A DNA stretch of 64,000 bases from an uncultured Bacteroidales bacterium (GTDB lineage Bacteria > Bacteroidota > Bacteroidia > Bacteroidales > UBA932), in the NCBI GenBank assembly GCA_946999645.1, contig CAMQDS010000007.1:1-64000 (forward strand). The letters run 5' to 3'. The position numbers were made by a program, and so were the translations under genes. The notes beneath the pieces are model-generated. The model was not told where the DNA came from and made no database searches. It worked only from the letters and a program-made list of their open reading frames with translations. This document shows, one piece after another, positions 44,671 through 53,773 of this stretch (position 1 is its first letter; every line of letters begins with the position of its first letter).

Positions 44671-46827
44671 TTAAATATCTGTTCTCATTACACTCTGAAT
44701 ACCATTAATGTTACTCAGTTTGTTTATTAGGTCTTCTAATACATTTTTATCGTGAACCAATAAGTCTATGTGTCCATCAAAAATTTCGCCTTCAGTGCCT
44801 AAGTCTATTCGTCTCATATTTACTTCCATTACCAAGGAGATTTCCTTTGTAATATCATTCAGAAGTCCCATTCTGTCAATTCCTTTAATAGAAATCCTAA
44901 CAAGGAAGGATTGATTATTAGTATTCTTCCACACTGGAGTCACTATCCAGTCTCCATGTTTTGTGGCTAAACTTTGGGCAACACTGCATGATTTCTTATG
45001 CACTGTAATAACTCCTTCAGGAGAACGGAAGCCTAAAACAGAATCTCCGGCTATAGGGTTGCAGCATTTGGCTATGACGTATTTATCCGGTTCTGAAATT
45101 GCCTTCAATTTTCCAGCTATCTCCAATAAATCATCAAATTGTATAATCCCTAAATAGTATCTGAAATATAATTCCTGAACATTAGTTAGTTCAAGATTAT
45201 CGAGTATAAAACTTCTTAACTTATCATTAACAGAAATACCGCTTTCTTTGAATTTTTCTTGAAGGATTTTCTTCCCTGACAATGCCATTGCCTTCTTTTC
45301 AGGTCTGAAATAATCGATTACAAGATTTTTTGCATGCCGTGTTTTCAAAAATCCAAGCCATTCTTTTTTTGGCTTCTCGTCCTCTGCGGTTATAATTTCT
45401 ACTTGGTCACCCGTACGCAATATGTATGACAAAGGAACTAATTTCATATTTACTTTAGCGGCTATTGCTTTATTTCCTATTTCAGTATGAATCTGATATG
45501 CAAAATCAAGAACTGTGGCTCCCTTCTGAATAGATTTTTGTTCTCCCTTCGGCGTGAATACCATTATCTCTCCAGATACTAAGTCATTATGAATAATATC
45601 CAACAATTCAAGGGCATTAATGTCTGGACTCATTAGAATTTCTTTCACCTTTGAAAGCCATTTATCCATCTCGCTGTCATTCTCACCAGTATATCCGTCT
45701 TTCTTGTATGCCCAATGAGCAGCAATACCTTTCTCTGCAATATCATCCATCCTTTTAGTGCGTATCTGCACTTCAATCCAAATACCAGAATCATTCATAA
45801 GTGTACAATGCAGGGCTTCATATCCGTTGTTTTTTGGATGCTTGACCCAATCGCGTACTCTATCTGGCTTGTATCTGTATATTCCTGTTATTATTGAGAA
45901 GATATGATAACATTGATCTCTTTCACTTTCATTAGACGCTGCATCAGGATTGAAAATGATTCTAACGGCATATAAATCATAAATTTGTTCAAAAGTGACA
46001 TTTTTAGTCTGCATTTTATGCCATATAGAATAGGGTGTTTTTACTCTCTTACGGATTTCAAAATTAAATCCAGCATTATTGAGCGCCTCCCTTATAGGAA
46101 CAATGAATTTGTCAATCTCTTTTTCTTTGTCATTAATATCCCTGTTGATTTTTGCAGTTATTTCATTATATGCATCGGGTTCTTTATAACGTAACCATAT
46201 ATTCTCCATTTCAGATTTGACTTCATACAGACCTAATCTGTGGGCAAGAGGAATGAAGATAAACATAGTCTCGCTCAAAATCTTATCGCTTTTGTATTCC
46301 GGCATATATTCTATTGTCCGGCAATTATGGAGACGATCGGCTAACTTTATAAGTACAACCCTTACATCGTCATTCATAGTAAGCAGAATTCGCTTAAAAT
46401 TTTCAGCTTGTGAACTTTCAGTATAAGCACAACCTCTATTTTTCCTATCCTGATTGTCTAAGACATTCTTGATTTTTGTCAAGCCATCAACAAGCGAGGC
46501 TATTTTCTCTCCGAAAAGTTTTTTAATATCTTCTACTGTGCAACTTGTATCCTCTACAACATCATGAAGCAAGGCAGCAGCTATTGATTTATAGCCCAAA
46601 CCTATGGTTTCAACCACTATTTTGGAAACAGCAATGGGATGAAGTATATATGGCTCTCCAGAACGCCTTCTAACGTTCTTATGTGCCTCATTTGCAAATT
46701 CAAATGCTTTTTGGACAATATCAAGTTCTTCCTGAGTTGCACATCTTTTTCTTGCAATCTCCTTAAGATCAGCAAACTCCCTTGCTATTACCTCATAATC
46801 CCTTTGTGTAAATTCTGACACACTCAT
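44671..46827 (-). CDS. rel: Bifunctional (p)ppGpp synthetase/hydrolase (Rel/SpoT)
   Basis: 718 aa stringent-response enzyme. The N-terminal HD hydrolase domain has YILHPIAVSKIV and the HDVVEDT motif (about residues 87-96). The synthetase domain follows with YDLYAVRIIF and the NNGYEALHCT segment. TGS (about 385-450, MVFTPKGEQKSI), a helical/zinc-finger-like region with CCNPI, and a C-terminal ACT domain (about 640-718) complete the long RSH layout. Both catalytic motifs look intact. It overlaps yihY upstream by 4 bases. Confidence 0.95.
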   Translation of the reverse strand: MSVSEFTQRDYEVIAREFADLKEIARKRCATQEELDIVQKAFEFANEAHKNVRRRSGEPYILHPIAVSKIVVETIGLGYKSIAAALLHDVVEDTSCTVEDIKKLFGEKIASLVDGLTKIKNVLDNQDRKNRGCAYTESSQAENFKRILLTMNDDVRVVLIKLADRLHNCRTIEYMPEYKSDKILSETMFIFIPLAHRLGLYEVKSEMENIWLRYKEPDAYNEITAKINRDINDKEKEIDKFIVPIREALNNAGFNFEIRKRVKTPYSIWHKMQTKNVTFEQIYDLYAVRIIFNPDAASNESERDQCYHIFSIITGIYRYKPDRVRDWVKHPKNNGYEALHCTLMNDSGIWIEVQIRTKRMDDIAEKGIAAHWAYKKDGYTGENDSEMDKWLSKVKEILMSPDINALELLDIIHNDLVSGEIMVFTPKGEQKSIQKGATVLDFAYQIHTEIGNKAIAAKVNMKLVPLSYILRTGDQVEIITAEDEKPKKEWLGFLKTRHAKNLVIDYFRPEKKAMALSGKKILQEKFKESGISVNDKLRSFILDNLELTNVQELYFRYYLGIIQFDDLLEIAGKLKAISEPDKYVIAKCCNPIAGDSVLGFRSPEGVITVHKKSCSVAQSLATKHGDWIVTPVWKNTNNQSFLVRISIKGIDRMGLLNDITKEISLVMEVNMRRIDLGTEGEIFDGHIDLLVHDKNVLEDLINKLSNINGIQSVMRTDI

Positions 46828-47753
46828 ACCTGCTTAGTTTCTATTTCATCAATTTTTTGGAAAGAATAGGAGAATTGAGCCCCATAAAGTATTATAAGCC
46901 AGCCGAATCGCAGCCAAAGCATGAATAATGGAATAGCTGCCACAGTTCCATATACGGCGTTAATTCGAGTTACTAATAATTGCGTTTCCAAATAAATATA
47001 CTGTAATACTGTGAAGATAATTCCTGATAGGATTGCTGATTTAAGGGCGTATTTGTATTTTACTTGTGTAGCTGGAATAAACTTATACATCGCAGAAAGA
47101 GTAAATATGGATAGTATACAAAATACAGCCCAACCTACAAATGATATTATAAAATCAGAAATGCCTATACTATTAGGAATTAAATCCAAAACATGTGAAT
47201 ATACAATTGAACCAGAAAAGAAAATCAATATCACAAAAGGAGATATTAGCATTATCAGTAAATCTATTCCAAAACTTTTGATGAATTTTCTTTGGGGTTT
47301 TTCAACTTTCCAAACATTGTTAAATACTGCTTCTACACGCATCATCATCCAGATTACGAGCCATACAAACATCAAGGCACTTATGAAACCGAAAATGCCC
47401 GATTGCGCCGATTTAATGATTCTGTCAGCTGCATTTAAAAGCATATCTATAATGCTCTGATCTATTTCAATACCGTATAAAAAATCCTTTAACTTATTCG
47501 CTAATCCGAAACCTCCAGTAACTGCAAAAGCAACAGCCACGAAAGGGACAACGGCCATTGTGCAGAAATAACTCAATGCAACAGATTGAAAACCTATTTT
47601 TTGTTCCTTGAATGTCTGCATTGCGACAATAACTACACGTACATCTCTTATAAAATGTGATTTTGTCTTAGACAGTTCCTCCCGTCTGACTTGCCAAATG
47701 TATTCAGTAAAAAAATGATGCAATTTGTCTATGTATGTTCCGAAACTCTTCAT
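46824..47753 (-). CDS. YihY/BrkB-family inner-membrane protein
   Basis: 309 aa polytopic membrane protein with six hydrophobic segments. Signatures are SVALSYFCTMAVVPF near residue 57 and the C-terminal AVYGTVAAIPLFMLWLRFGW. The family was once called ribonuclease BN by mistake; its biochemical role is unknown. It lies 3 bases downstream of ligA and overlaps rel by 4 bases, so it is co-transcribed with both. Confidence 0.87.
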   Translation of the reverse strand: MKSFGTYIDKLHHFFTEYIWQVRREELSKTKSHFIRDVRVVIVAMQTFKEQKIGFQSVALSYFCTMAVVPFVAVAFAVTGGFGLANKLKDFLYGIEIDQSIIDMLLNAADRIIKSAQSGIFGFISALMFVWLVIWMMMRVEAVFNNVWKVEKPQRKFIKSFGIDLLIMLISPFVILIFFSGSIVYSHVLDLIPNSIGISDFIISFVGWAVFCILSIFTLSAMYKFIPATQVKYKYALKSAILSGIIFTVLQYIYLETQLLVTRINAVYGTVAAIPLFMLWLRFGWLIILYGAQFSYSFQKIDEIETKQV

Positions 47754-47756
47754 AAC

Positions 47757-49817
47757 CTATATATTAGAAAAAAGATTCGGTTCTGAGGATTTTATTTCCT
47801 TTCCAGGAAGCATTGCATAGAACTCATCTTCAGTTATAATTCTAATCCCTAAGTCTTTGGCTTTCTTGAGTTTTTCTGGTCCTCCTTTTGTGCCGGCAAG
47901 AAGACAATACGTTTTTTTACTTATAGAAGAACTATTTTTACCACCGTTCTTTTCAATTAAACTTTTCATCTCATTTCGAGAAATACTGAAATTACCTGTG
48001 ATTACAATAGTCTTACCTTTAAGCACATCGGATAAACTTATATTAGTATCTTCTTCGGAAAATTGAAGTCCAGCAGCTTTAAGTCTTTGAATCTCAAAAA
48101 TATGTTTTTCAGATTTGAAGTAATTATAAACACTTTCGGCAATCACATCTCCTACATCCTCGACTTCTGCCAATGAATTCAAATCTGTATTTGCAATAGT
48201 ATCTATATTCTTAAAATGTTTAACCAATAACTTTGCCGTGGATTCTCCGACATATCTTATTCCTAAAGCATATAAAACCCTTCTGAAAGGAACCTTTTTG
48301 GATTTTTCTAAACTATCAAGAAATCTTTCTGCAGAACGTTCTTTCCAGCCGTCTAACTGCATAAGAGAAAATTTGTTAAGCGAATATAAGTCTGCAGGGG
48401 TTTTGACAAGTCCTTTGTCATACAACATACTTACAGTGGCTTCTCCTGCTAATATATTCATTGCTTTTCTGCTTAGAAAGTGTAATATTCTACCTTTTAT
48501 CTGTGTCGGACATCCTTCTGTATTAGGACAGAAATGTTTGGCTTGTTCTTCTGATTTTACGAGAGGCGTTCCACAATCAGGGCATACAGATGGAAATTTC
48601 GGAATTGGTGCATCAGGCAGTCTTTTAGACAGTTCTACATGTGTTATTTTAGGTATAATTTCTCCACCTTTTTCTACATATACGTAGTCATTTAACCTTA
48701 TATCCAAAAGAGACATCTGCTCAGCATTGTTCAATGTCGCCCTCTTAACAATTGTACCTGATAATAATACAGGCTCAAGATTAGCAACAGGTGTGACAGC
48801 ACCTGTTCTTCCTACTTGATAATCAATGGAAATAAGTTTTGTGAGAACTTCTTCAGCCTTGAATTTGTATGCTACTGCCCATCTTGGTGACTTTGCAGTA
48901 TATCCAAGCGAGCGTTGGAGAGCAAGATTGTCAATTTTTATAACTATGCCGTCAGTCGGATACGGTAACTTTTTACGCTCTGTATCCCAGTAGTTTATAT
49001 ATGCTTCAATCTCGTCTATATTTTTACAAATTTTACGCTTATCAGAAATAGGAAGCCCCCAAGAGGCTGCAGCTTCCAAAGCCTCGGTATGTGTTTGGAA
49101 AGGTATTTCTCCAGGAATATGATAAAGTGTACACCAAAGCCCTCTTCTTGCAACTTCCTTGGGGTTCAGCAGTTTTATTGTCCCAGAAGCAGCATTCCTC
49201 GGATTTGCAAAGGTAGGCAAATCTTCTTCTTCTCTTTCTTCGTTGAGTTTATTGAAAGATTGGTATGGCATAAGAATTTCACCTCGTATTTCAAATTCAT
49301 CAGGGAAACCTTGCCCCTTTAGTACATGAGGAATGTTTGAAATTTGTCGTACATTTTCTGTAACATCATCCCCGACTATACCATCCCCTCGTGTGAGTGC
49401 TCTAAAAAGACGTCCCTTTTTGTATGTAAGGCAAATTGCCGTACCATCGAACTTTAGTTCACAACAATAATTGAAATCTTCTTCAATGCTTTTTGATACT
49501 CTTTGTGCAAAGTCTTCTATCTCTTCTATACTATATGTATTTCCGAGGGAAAGCATAGGATACTTATGTGGATATTGTGCAAAAGCCCTTTGTGGCATCT
49601 CTCCATGTAGCTCTATATCACTTCCTACTTTCATCGTAGGAGAATCGGGAGTAATAAGTTCTGGAAATTCCGCCTCTAAAGCAGCCAGTTCATGCATAAG
49701 TACGTCGAAATCATAGTCGCTCATAGTTGGAGCATTTTCGACATAATACTTATAACTATTTTCGTTTAGGATTCGCCTAAGTTCCCTTACCCTTATTTCT
49801 GCACTTTTTCTATCCAT
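47757..49817 (-). CDS. ligA: NAD-dependent DNA ligase
   Basis: 686 aa. The adenylation domain has the nucleotidyl lysine K122 in CELKFDGTA. An OB fold follows, then a four-cysteine zinc finger (CPDCGTPL ... HFCPNTEGCP), helix-hairpin-helix repeats and a C-terminal BRCT domain (about 595-670, GKTIVITGNFS). It seals nicks in replication and repair. It is first in the six-gene reverse-strand operon ligA-yihY-rel-Ig-barrel-ispG, in which all gaps are at most 10 bases or are overlaps. Confidence 0.97.
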   Translation of the reverse strand: MDRKSAEIRVRELRRILNENSYKYYVENAPTMSDYDFDVLMHELAALEAEFPELITPDSPTMKVGSDIELHGEMPQRAFAQYPHKYPMLSLGNTYSIEEIEDFAQRVSKSIEEDFNYCCELKFDGTAICLTYKKGRLFRALTRGDGIVGDDVTENVRQISNIPHVLKGQGFPDEFEIRGEILMPYQSFNKLNEEREEEDLPTFANPRNAASGTIKLLNPKEVARRGLWCTLYHIPGEIPFQTHTEALEAAASWGLPISDKRKICKNIDEIEAYINYWDTERKKLPYPTDGIVIKIDNLALQRSLGYTAKSPRWAVAYKFKAEEVLTKLISIDYQVGRTGAVTPVANLEPVLLSGTIVKRATLNNAEQMSLLDIRLNDYVYVEKGGEIIPKITHVELSKRLPDAPIPKFPSVCPDCGTPLVKSEEQAKHFCPNTEGCPTQIKGRILHFLSRKAMNILAGEATVSMLYDKGLVKTPADLYSLNKFSLMQLDGWKERSAERFLDSLEKSKKVPFRRVLYALGIRYVGESTAKLLVKHFKNIDTIANTDLNSLAEVEDVGDVIAESVYNYFKSEKHIFEIQRLKAAGLQFSEEDTNISLSDVLKGKTIVITGNFSISRNEMKSLIEKNGGKNSSSISKKTYCLLAGTKGGPEKLKKAKDLGIRIITEDEFYAMLPGKEIKSSEPNLFSNI

Positions 49818-49844
49818 TAGGAGCGATTAAAACATACTATCTCA

Positions 49845-49852
49845 CAAATTTA
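49845..49852 (-). promoter_or_regulatory. -7 box of the ligA-rel-ispG operon
   Basis: TAAATTTG on the reverse strand, an exact -7, 27 bases before the ligA ATG (49817). No good -33 TTTG. It faces away from the pfkA -7 box 34 bases to the right. Confidence 0.5.
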
Positions 49853-49885
49853 ACTTTTTTAATGGAAAATCTGATTAAAATAGAT

Positions 49886-49893
49886 TAATTTTG
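49886..49893 (+). promoter_or_regulatory. -7 box upstream of pfkA
   Basis: TAATTTTG, an exact TAnnTTTG, 52 bases before the pfkA ATG. The -33 region holds only a T-run. Confidence 0.45.
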
Positions 49894-49945
49894 CAGACTG
49901 TTAATGCGTTTGCAATATATTTTTAAATAAATAATACTTTAGAAT

Positions 49946-51175
49946 ATGAAAGATGCAATTATTATTCTCTGCGGCGGCGGACCTGCTCCTGGAATGAACA
50001 CAGTTGTTTGTTCTGTAGCAAAGACTTTCCTTGCAAAAGGTTTTCGTGTAATAGGTCTTCATGGCGGTTATTCTGGTCTTTTTAGTTCGTCACCACGCAT
50101 TGAGGATATTGACTTCTTCAAGGCTGATGCTTATTTCAATAGAGGAGGCTCTTATCTTCAGATGAGTCGCTTTAAACCGAAAGATTCAGACTTTGAAAAT
50201 AATTTTAACCTTAACTTGTTTACTGAGAACAATATCAAGTTACTTGTAACAGTAGGAGGTGATGATACGGCTTCTACTGCAAATAGAATTGCTAAGTTTT
50301 TGGAGGCTAAACATTATTCTATTAAAAACATCCATGTTCCAAAGACTATTGATAACGATCTTCCTTTGCCTGCCAATGCTCCTACATTTGGGTTTAACTC
50401 AGCTAAGGACGAAGGAGCCCATCTTGCGAGAACAGTATATGAAGATGCACGTACTTCTGGTAACTGGCTTATAATTTCTGCAATGGGACGTTCTGCAGGC
50501 CATCTTGCTCTTGGTATAGGAGAAGCTACACATTGTCCGATGACAATTATTCCTGAGATGTTTAATAAGACTGAAATTACTATAGATAAAATTATAAAAC
50601 TTACAATTTCAGCTATAATTAAGAGAACAATTCTCGGTATACCTTATGGAACAGTTGTAGTTGCAGAAGGAGTATTCCACGATTTGGATCCAGAAGATTT
50701 GAAATCTACCGGAGTAAATATGACCTATGATGAACATGGACATCCTGAACTTGGAAAAATATCTAAGGCAGTGATGTTTAATGATATACTTAATAAAGAA
50801 TTTGCTACTCTCGGCATAAAGGTCAAGACTCGTCCTATAGAAATAGGTTATGATGTAAGATGTCAGGATCCTATTGCTTATGATTTGACATACTGCACAG
50901 AACTTGCTATGGGAGTGTATGAACTGTATGAAAAAGGAGAAACGGGATGTATGGTATATGTAGATGCAGATGGTAATTCACATCCTCTCTATCTTAAAGA
51001 CTTGCAGAATGAGGAAGGTAAGATTCCTCCAAGAAGAGTTAATATTGATGGAGGAATAGCTCAAAACTACTATTCATATATCTGCCACTATATTACTCCT
51101 AATGACTATGAGGCTGCTAAAGCCTATGTTAAGAATCCAGAGGCATACGATTTGAAAAAAATATTGAATTGGTAA
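49946..51175 (+). CDS. pfkA: 6-phosphofructokinase, PPi-dependent type by active-site residues
   Basis: 409 aa phosphofructokinase-fold enzyme. The phosphoryl-donor site reads GGDD (104-107), where ATP enzymes have GGDG, and the next loop reads PKTIDND (132-138), where E. coli PfkA has PGTIDND. In the characterised family these Asp and Lys residues favour pyrophosphate over ATP, so it is probably a diphosphate-fructose-6-phosphate phosphotransferase that can work in both directions. MGRSAGHLAL forms part of the substrate site. It is followed by its own terminator. Confidence 0.88.
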   Translation: MKDAIIILCGGGPAPGMNTVVCSVAKTFLAKGFRVIGLHGGYSGLFSSSPRIEDIDFFKADAYFNRGGSYLQMSRFKPKDSDFENNFNLNLFTENNIKLLVTVGGDDTASTANRIAKFLEAKHYSIKNIHVPKTIDNDLPLPANAPTFGFNSAKDEGAHLARTVYEDARTSGNWLIISAMGRSAGHLALGIGEATHCPMTIIPEMFNKTEITIDKIIKLTISAIIKRTILGIPYGTVVVAEGVFHDLDPEDLKSTGVNMTYDEHGHPELGKISKAVMFNDILNKEFATLGIKVKTRPIEIGYDVRCQDPIAYDLTYCTELAMGVYELYEKGETGCMVYVDADGNSHPLYLKDLQNEEGKIPPRRVNIDGGIAQNYYSYICHYITPNDYEAAKAYVKNPEAYDLKKILNW

Positions 51176-51194
51176 TTTTATTACAATAGAATGG

Positions 51195-51238
51195 AAGCGG
51201 TCAGGCTCAATGCACAATTGAACAGGACCGCTTTTTTG
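51195..51238 (+). terminator. pfkA intrinsic terminator
   Basis: Stem AAGCGGTC / GACCGCTT with an inner TCAA/TTGA pairing, directly followed by T6. It lies 20 bases after the pfkA stop and ends that transcript before the GH13 gene. Confidence 0.85.
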
Positions 51239-51297
51239 TATAAAATGATTTTTGGCACGATACTTTCATATAGTTTTCGTAAATTTTGATATTACCT

Positions 51298-52923
51298 ATG
51301 GGAAAGAATATAATTTATCAGATGTTGCCACGTTTGTGGGGAAATAAAAATTCAAAAAGAATTAAAAATGGCGATTTATCTGAAAACGGATGTGGAAAAT
51401 TTAAAAATATAGATACTAAAACCCTTTCCTATATCAAAGGATTGGGAGTTTCTCATGTCTGGTATACAGGAATAATAAGGCATGCTGCAATAGGAAGTAA
51501 TGGAGCAAATTCCGATTGGATAAAAGGCAAAGCTGGTTCTCCATATTCCATATCAGATTACTTTGATGTCAATCCTTATTTAGCTACTGATAAGGATAAT
51601 AGAATGAAGGAGTTTGAAAATCTTATATCAAGGACACATAGAGCTGGTCTTAAAGTAATAATAGATTTTATTCCTAATCATGTTGCCAGAAACTATGGGC
51701 AGGTTTCTCCTAAGCCTATAATAAATGGCAGAGATGCTTTGGGTCATCCTGTACTTGGTGCTATGGATGATAAAACAGTGTCATGGAAAGCCGAAAATGA
51801 CTTTTTCTATTATCCTGGTAATCAATTAGTTCTTCCAGTTAAAGAGCAAACATATTATGAAAATCCTGCTATGGCATCAGGAAATAGTTGTACTTCTTGC
51901 CCTGATGAAAACGATTGGTATGATACAATAAAAATCAATTATTGTGATTTTCATACTTCAAGTTGGGATTTTATGTATGAGGTCTTAGACTTTTGGGCTG
52001 GAAAAGGAGTAGATGGTTTCCGTTGTGATATGGTAGAACTTGTCCCCATACCTTTTCTCCGTTGGTTGATAAGAAAAATAAAAGATAAATATCCCGATAT
52101 AATATTCATTGCTGAAGTATATAAGAAAAACTCTTATAATGAATTTGTTAGATATGTAGGATTTGATTACTTATATGATAAATCCGGTCTATATGATGCT
52201 CTTCACGATATTGTATGTAAAAATATCAATGATACTGGTGTCCCTGTTGAGATGTGGCAATCTGCTCGAAAAATCACATGGAATTGGCAGTCTTTGAGTG
52301 ACCTGCAACCATATATGCTCAATTTTATTGAAAATCATGATGAACAAAGGTTTGCATCTGATTTTTATGGTAAATCAGGATTAAATGGATTTGCTGCCTT
52401 AGGCGCATCATTATTCTTTAATACTTCTGCCTTTATGCTTTATTTCGGCCAGGAAATAGGAGAAAAAGGAATGGATGATGAAGGCTTTTCTGGAATTAAT
52501 GGAAGAACATCTATTTTTGATTGGTGGAGCGTAGACAGTCTTACAAGGTTATATGATACAATACATGGTAAAGACAGGTTAAATCCCGAAGAAAAGACAA
52601 TCTTACAAAAATATAGGTCTGCATTGACCTTTGCTTCTACGGATGCAGCAGTATCAATGGGGGCAACCTATGATTTATGTTATTGTAATTTGTCATCTGA
52701 TGGTTTTAATCAAGATCGGCACTTCGCATTTTTAAGGGATTACGAAGATGAAACTTTGCTATTTGTATGCAATTTCTCTACTGTCGCATCTGATATGTCA
52801 ATAATGATTCCAGAGCATGCTTTTGAATGGCTGCATATGCCTCAAACACAACAGTTAAATCATAATACACCTATTAAAGTTCACGTCGAACCTTGTTCTA
52901 CAACTTGGATTCGTCTTTGCTGA
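51298..52923 (+). CDS. GH13 alpha-amylase-family enzyme without signal peptide
   Basis: 541 aa from the ATG at 51298; the frame opens at a TTG four codons earlier. GH13 regions are all present: region I DFIPNH; region II DGFRCDMVE with nucleophile D244; region III FIAEVYK with acid/base E273; and region IV FIENHDEQR with the stabilising D348. There is no export signal, so it should act on intracellular alpha-glucans or maltodextrins. A C-terminal beta domain follows (about 440-541). The exact activity (amylase, glucosidase or transferase) cannot be told. Its gene follows that of a glycolytic enzyme but has a terminator in between. Confidence 0.9.
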   Translation: MGKNIIYQMLPRLWGNKNSKRIKNGDLSENGCGKFKNIDTKTLSYIKGLGVSHVWYTGIIRHAAIGSNGANSDWIKGKAGSPYSISDYFDVNPYLATDKDNRMKEFENLISRTHRAGLKVIIDFIPNHVARNYGQVSPKPIINGRDALGHPVLGAMDDKTVSWKAENDFFYYPGNQLVLPVKEQTYYENPAMASGNSCTSCPDENDWYDTIKINYCDFHTSSWDFMYEVLDFWAGKGVDGFRCDMVELVPIPFLRWLIRKIKDKYPDIIFIAEVYKKNSYNEFVRYVGFDYLYDKSGLYDALHDIVCKNINDTGVPVEMWQSARKITWNWQSLSDLQPYMLNFIENHDEQRFASDFYGKSGLNGFAALGASLFFNTSAFMLYFGQEIGEKGMDDEGFSGINGRTSIFDWWSVDSLTRLYDTIHGKDRLNPEEKTILQKYRSALTFASTDAAVSMGATYDLCYCNLSSDGFNQDRHFAFLRDYEDETLLFVCNFSTVASDMSIMIPEHAFEWLHMPQTQQLNHNTPIKVHVEPCSTTWIRLC

Positions 52924-52943
52924 TAAATTTTGCTGATAAATAT

Positions 52944-53687
52944 TTAACCGAGTCTTCTGCGAAATTCAGCTATGGTTATACCTGCTGCAACGGCAGCATT
53001 CAAAGACTCACTTCCTGCAGTTCCTGTTGCAAATGTTGGAATGAGGAGTCGTTCATTTACTATTGATGCTATTTCGGTAGATATTCCATTGGCTTCATTT
53101 CCAATTACTATTGCAACTGGACAGTCTTTCCCAGTTGCAAGTGGTTTAGTATAAAGGTTTTCTCCATCTAAGAATGTTCCATAGACTTTTCCACCTGCTG
53201 TTATAATAGCATTAGCAATAAATTTTAGGTCGCAGTAATGAAAATCTACTCTGAAGATTGCTCCCATAGTTGCTTGTACCGTCTTTGGATTAAATCTGTC
53301 TACAGTATCTTCTGAAGCAAAAATTGCCTTTATGCCGAACCAGTCTGCTATTCGTATTATAGTTCCCAAATTACCAGGATCTCGTATAGAATCCAGAAAT
53401 AAAAACAGACCTTTATTGCCGATTATTTTAATAATATCTTCTTCGTTCTGAGGTTTAGGTTTTCTGACTATCGCTAAGACTGGAGATGGGGTAGTCAAAT
53501 GACTTATCCTCGCCATCTGTTCATCTCCTATTTCATCTTTACGATAGATTTTTTCTATGACAAAATTTGAATTTACAGCCTCACTCACCAATTTTTCACC
53601 TTCAACAATAAAGTTTCCAGTTTCATCTCTGAATTTTTTTGAGTAAAGTGACTTAATAGTTTTGATTTCATTCTTTGTTATAGACAT
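52944..53687 (-). CDS. SpoU/TrmH-family RNA 2'-O-methyltransferase
   Basis: 247 aa from the ATG at 53687 (MSITKNEIK); an ATG at 53693 is also possible. The longer frame to 53708 begins with TTG and overlaps the -7 box, so it is rejected. The N-terminal substrate-binding domain has the FIVEGEKLVSEA segment. The SPOUT knot has DSIRDPGNLGTIIR, IVIGNEANGIS and the C-terminal GTAGSESLNAAVAAGI. It should 2'-O-methylate rRNA or tRNA using SAM; the target nucleotide is unknown. It is divergent from the tamL-like gene. Confidence 0.9.
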   Translation of the reverse strand: MSITKNEIKTIKSLYSKKFRDETGNFIVEGEKLVSEAVNSNFVIEKIYRKDEIGDEQMARISHLTTPSPVLAIVRKPKPQNEEDIIKIIGNKGLFLFLDSIRDPGNLGTIIRIADWFGIKAIFASEDTVDRFNPKTVQATMGAIFRVDFHYCDLKFIANAIITAGGKVYGTFLDGENLYTKPLATGKDCPVAIVIGNEANGISTEIASIVNERLLIPTFATGTAGSESLNAAVAAGITIAEFRRRLG

Positions 53688-53705
53688 AACCATAAGTATT
53701 TCTTG

Positions 53706-53713
53706 CAAAGATA
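53706..53713 (-). promoter_or_regulatory. -7 box of the RNA methyltransferase gene
   Basis: TATCTTTG on the reverse strand, an exact -7 match, 18 bases before the ATG at 53687. It predicts a leader of about 12 bases at most. The -33 element is weak. Confidence 0.5.
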
Positions 53714-53733
53714 GTCAAATATGAAAGGAAATA

Positions 53734-53765
53734 TTTGAGAATATCTTAATAATCAGATAAATTTG
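53734..53765 (+). promoter_or_regulatory. Consensus promoter of the tamL-like gene
   Basis: TTTG (53734-53737), 20 bases, then TAAATTTG (53758-53765): a full match to the Bacteroidota -33/-7 consensus with ideal spacing. The -7 box ends only 8 bases before the ATG at 53774, so the transcript should be leaderless or nearly so. Confidence 0.75.
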
Positions 53766-53773
53766 CAAGATAT

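Noticed and set aside
47011..47460. 149-codon forward frame opposite yihY
   Set aside because: Complement of membrane-helix codons; hydrophobic composition is a by-product.
48238..48687. 149-codon forward frame opposite ligA
   Set aside because: Overlaps the zinc finger and helix-hairpin-helix region of LigA, which is certain; no independent support.
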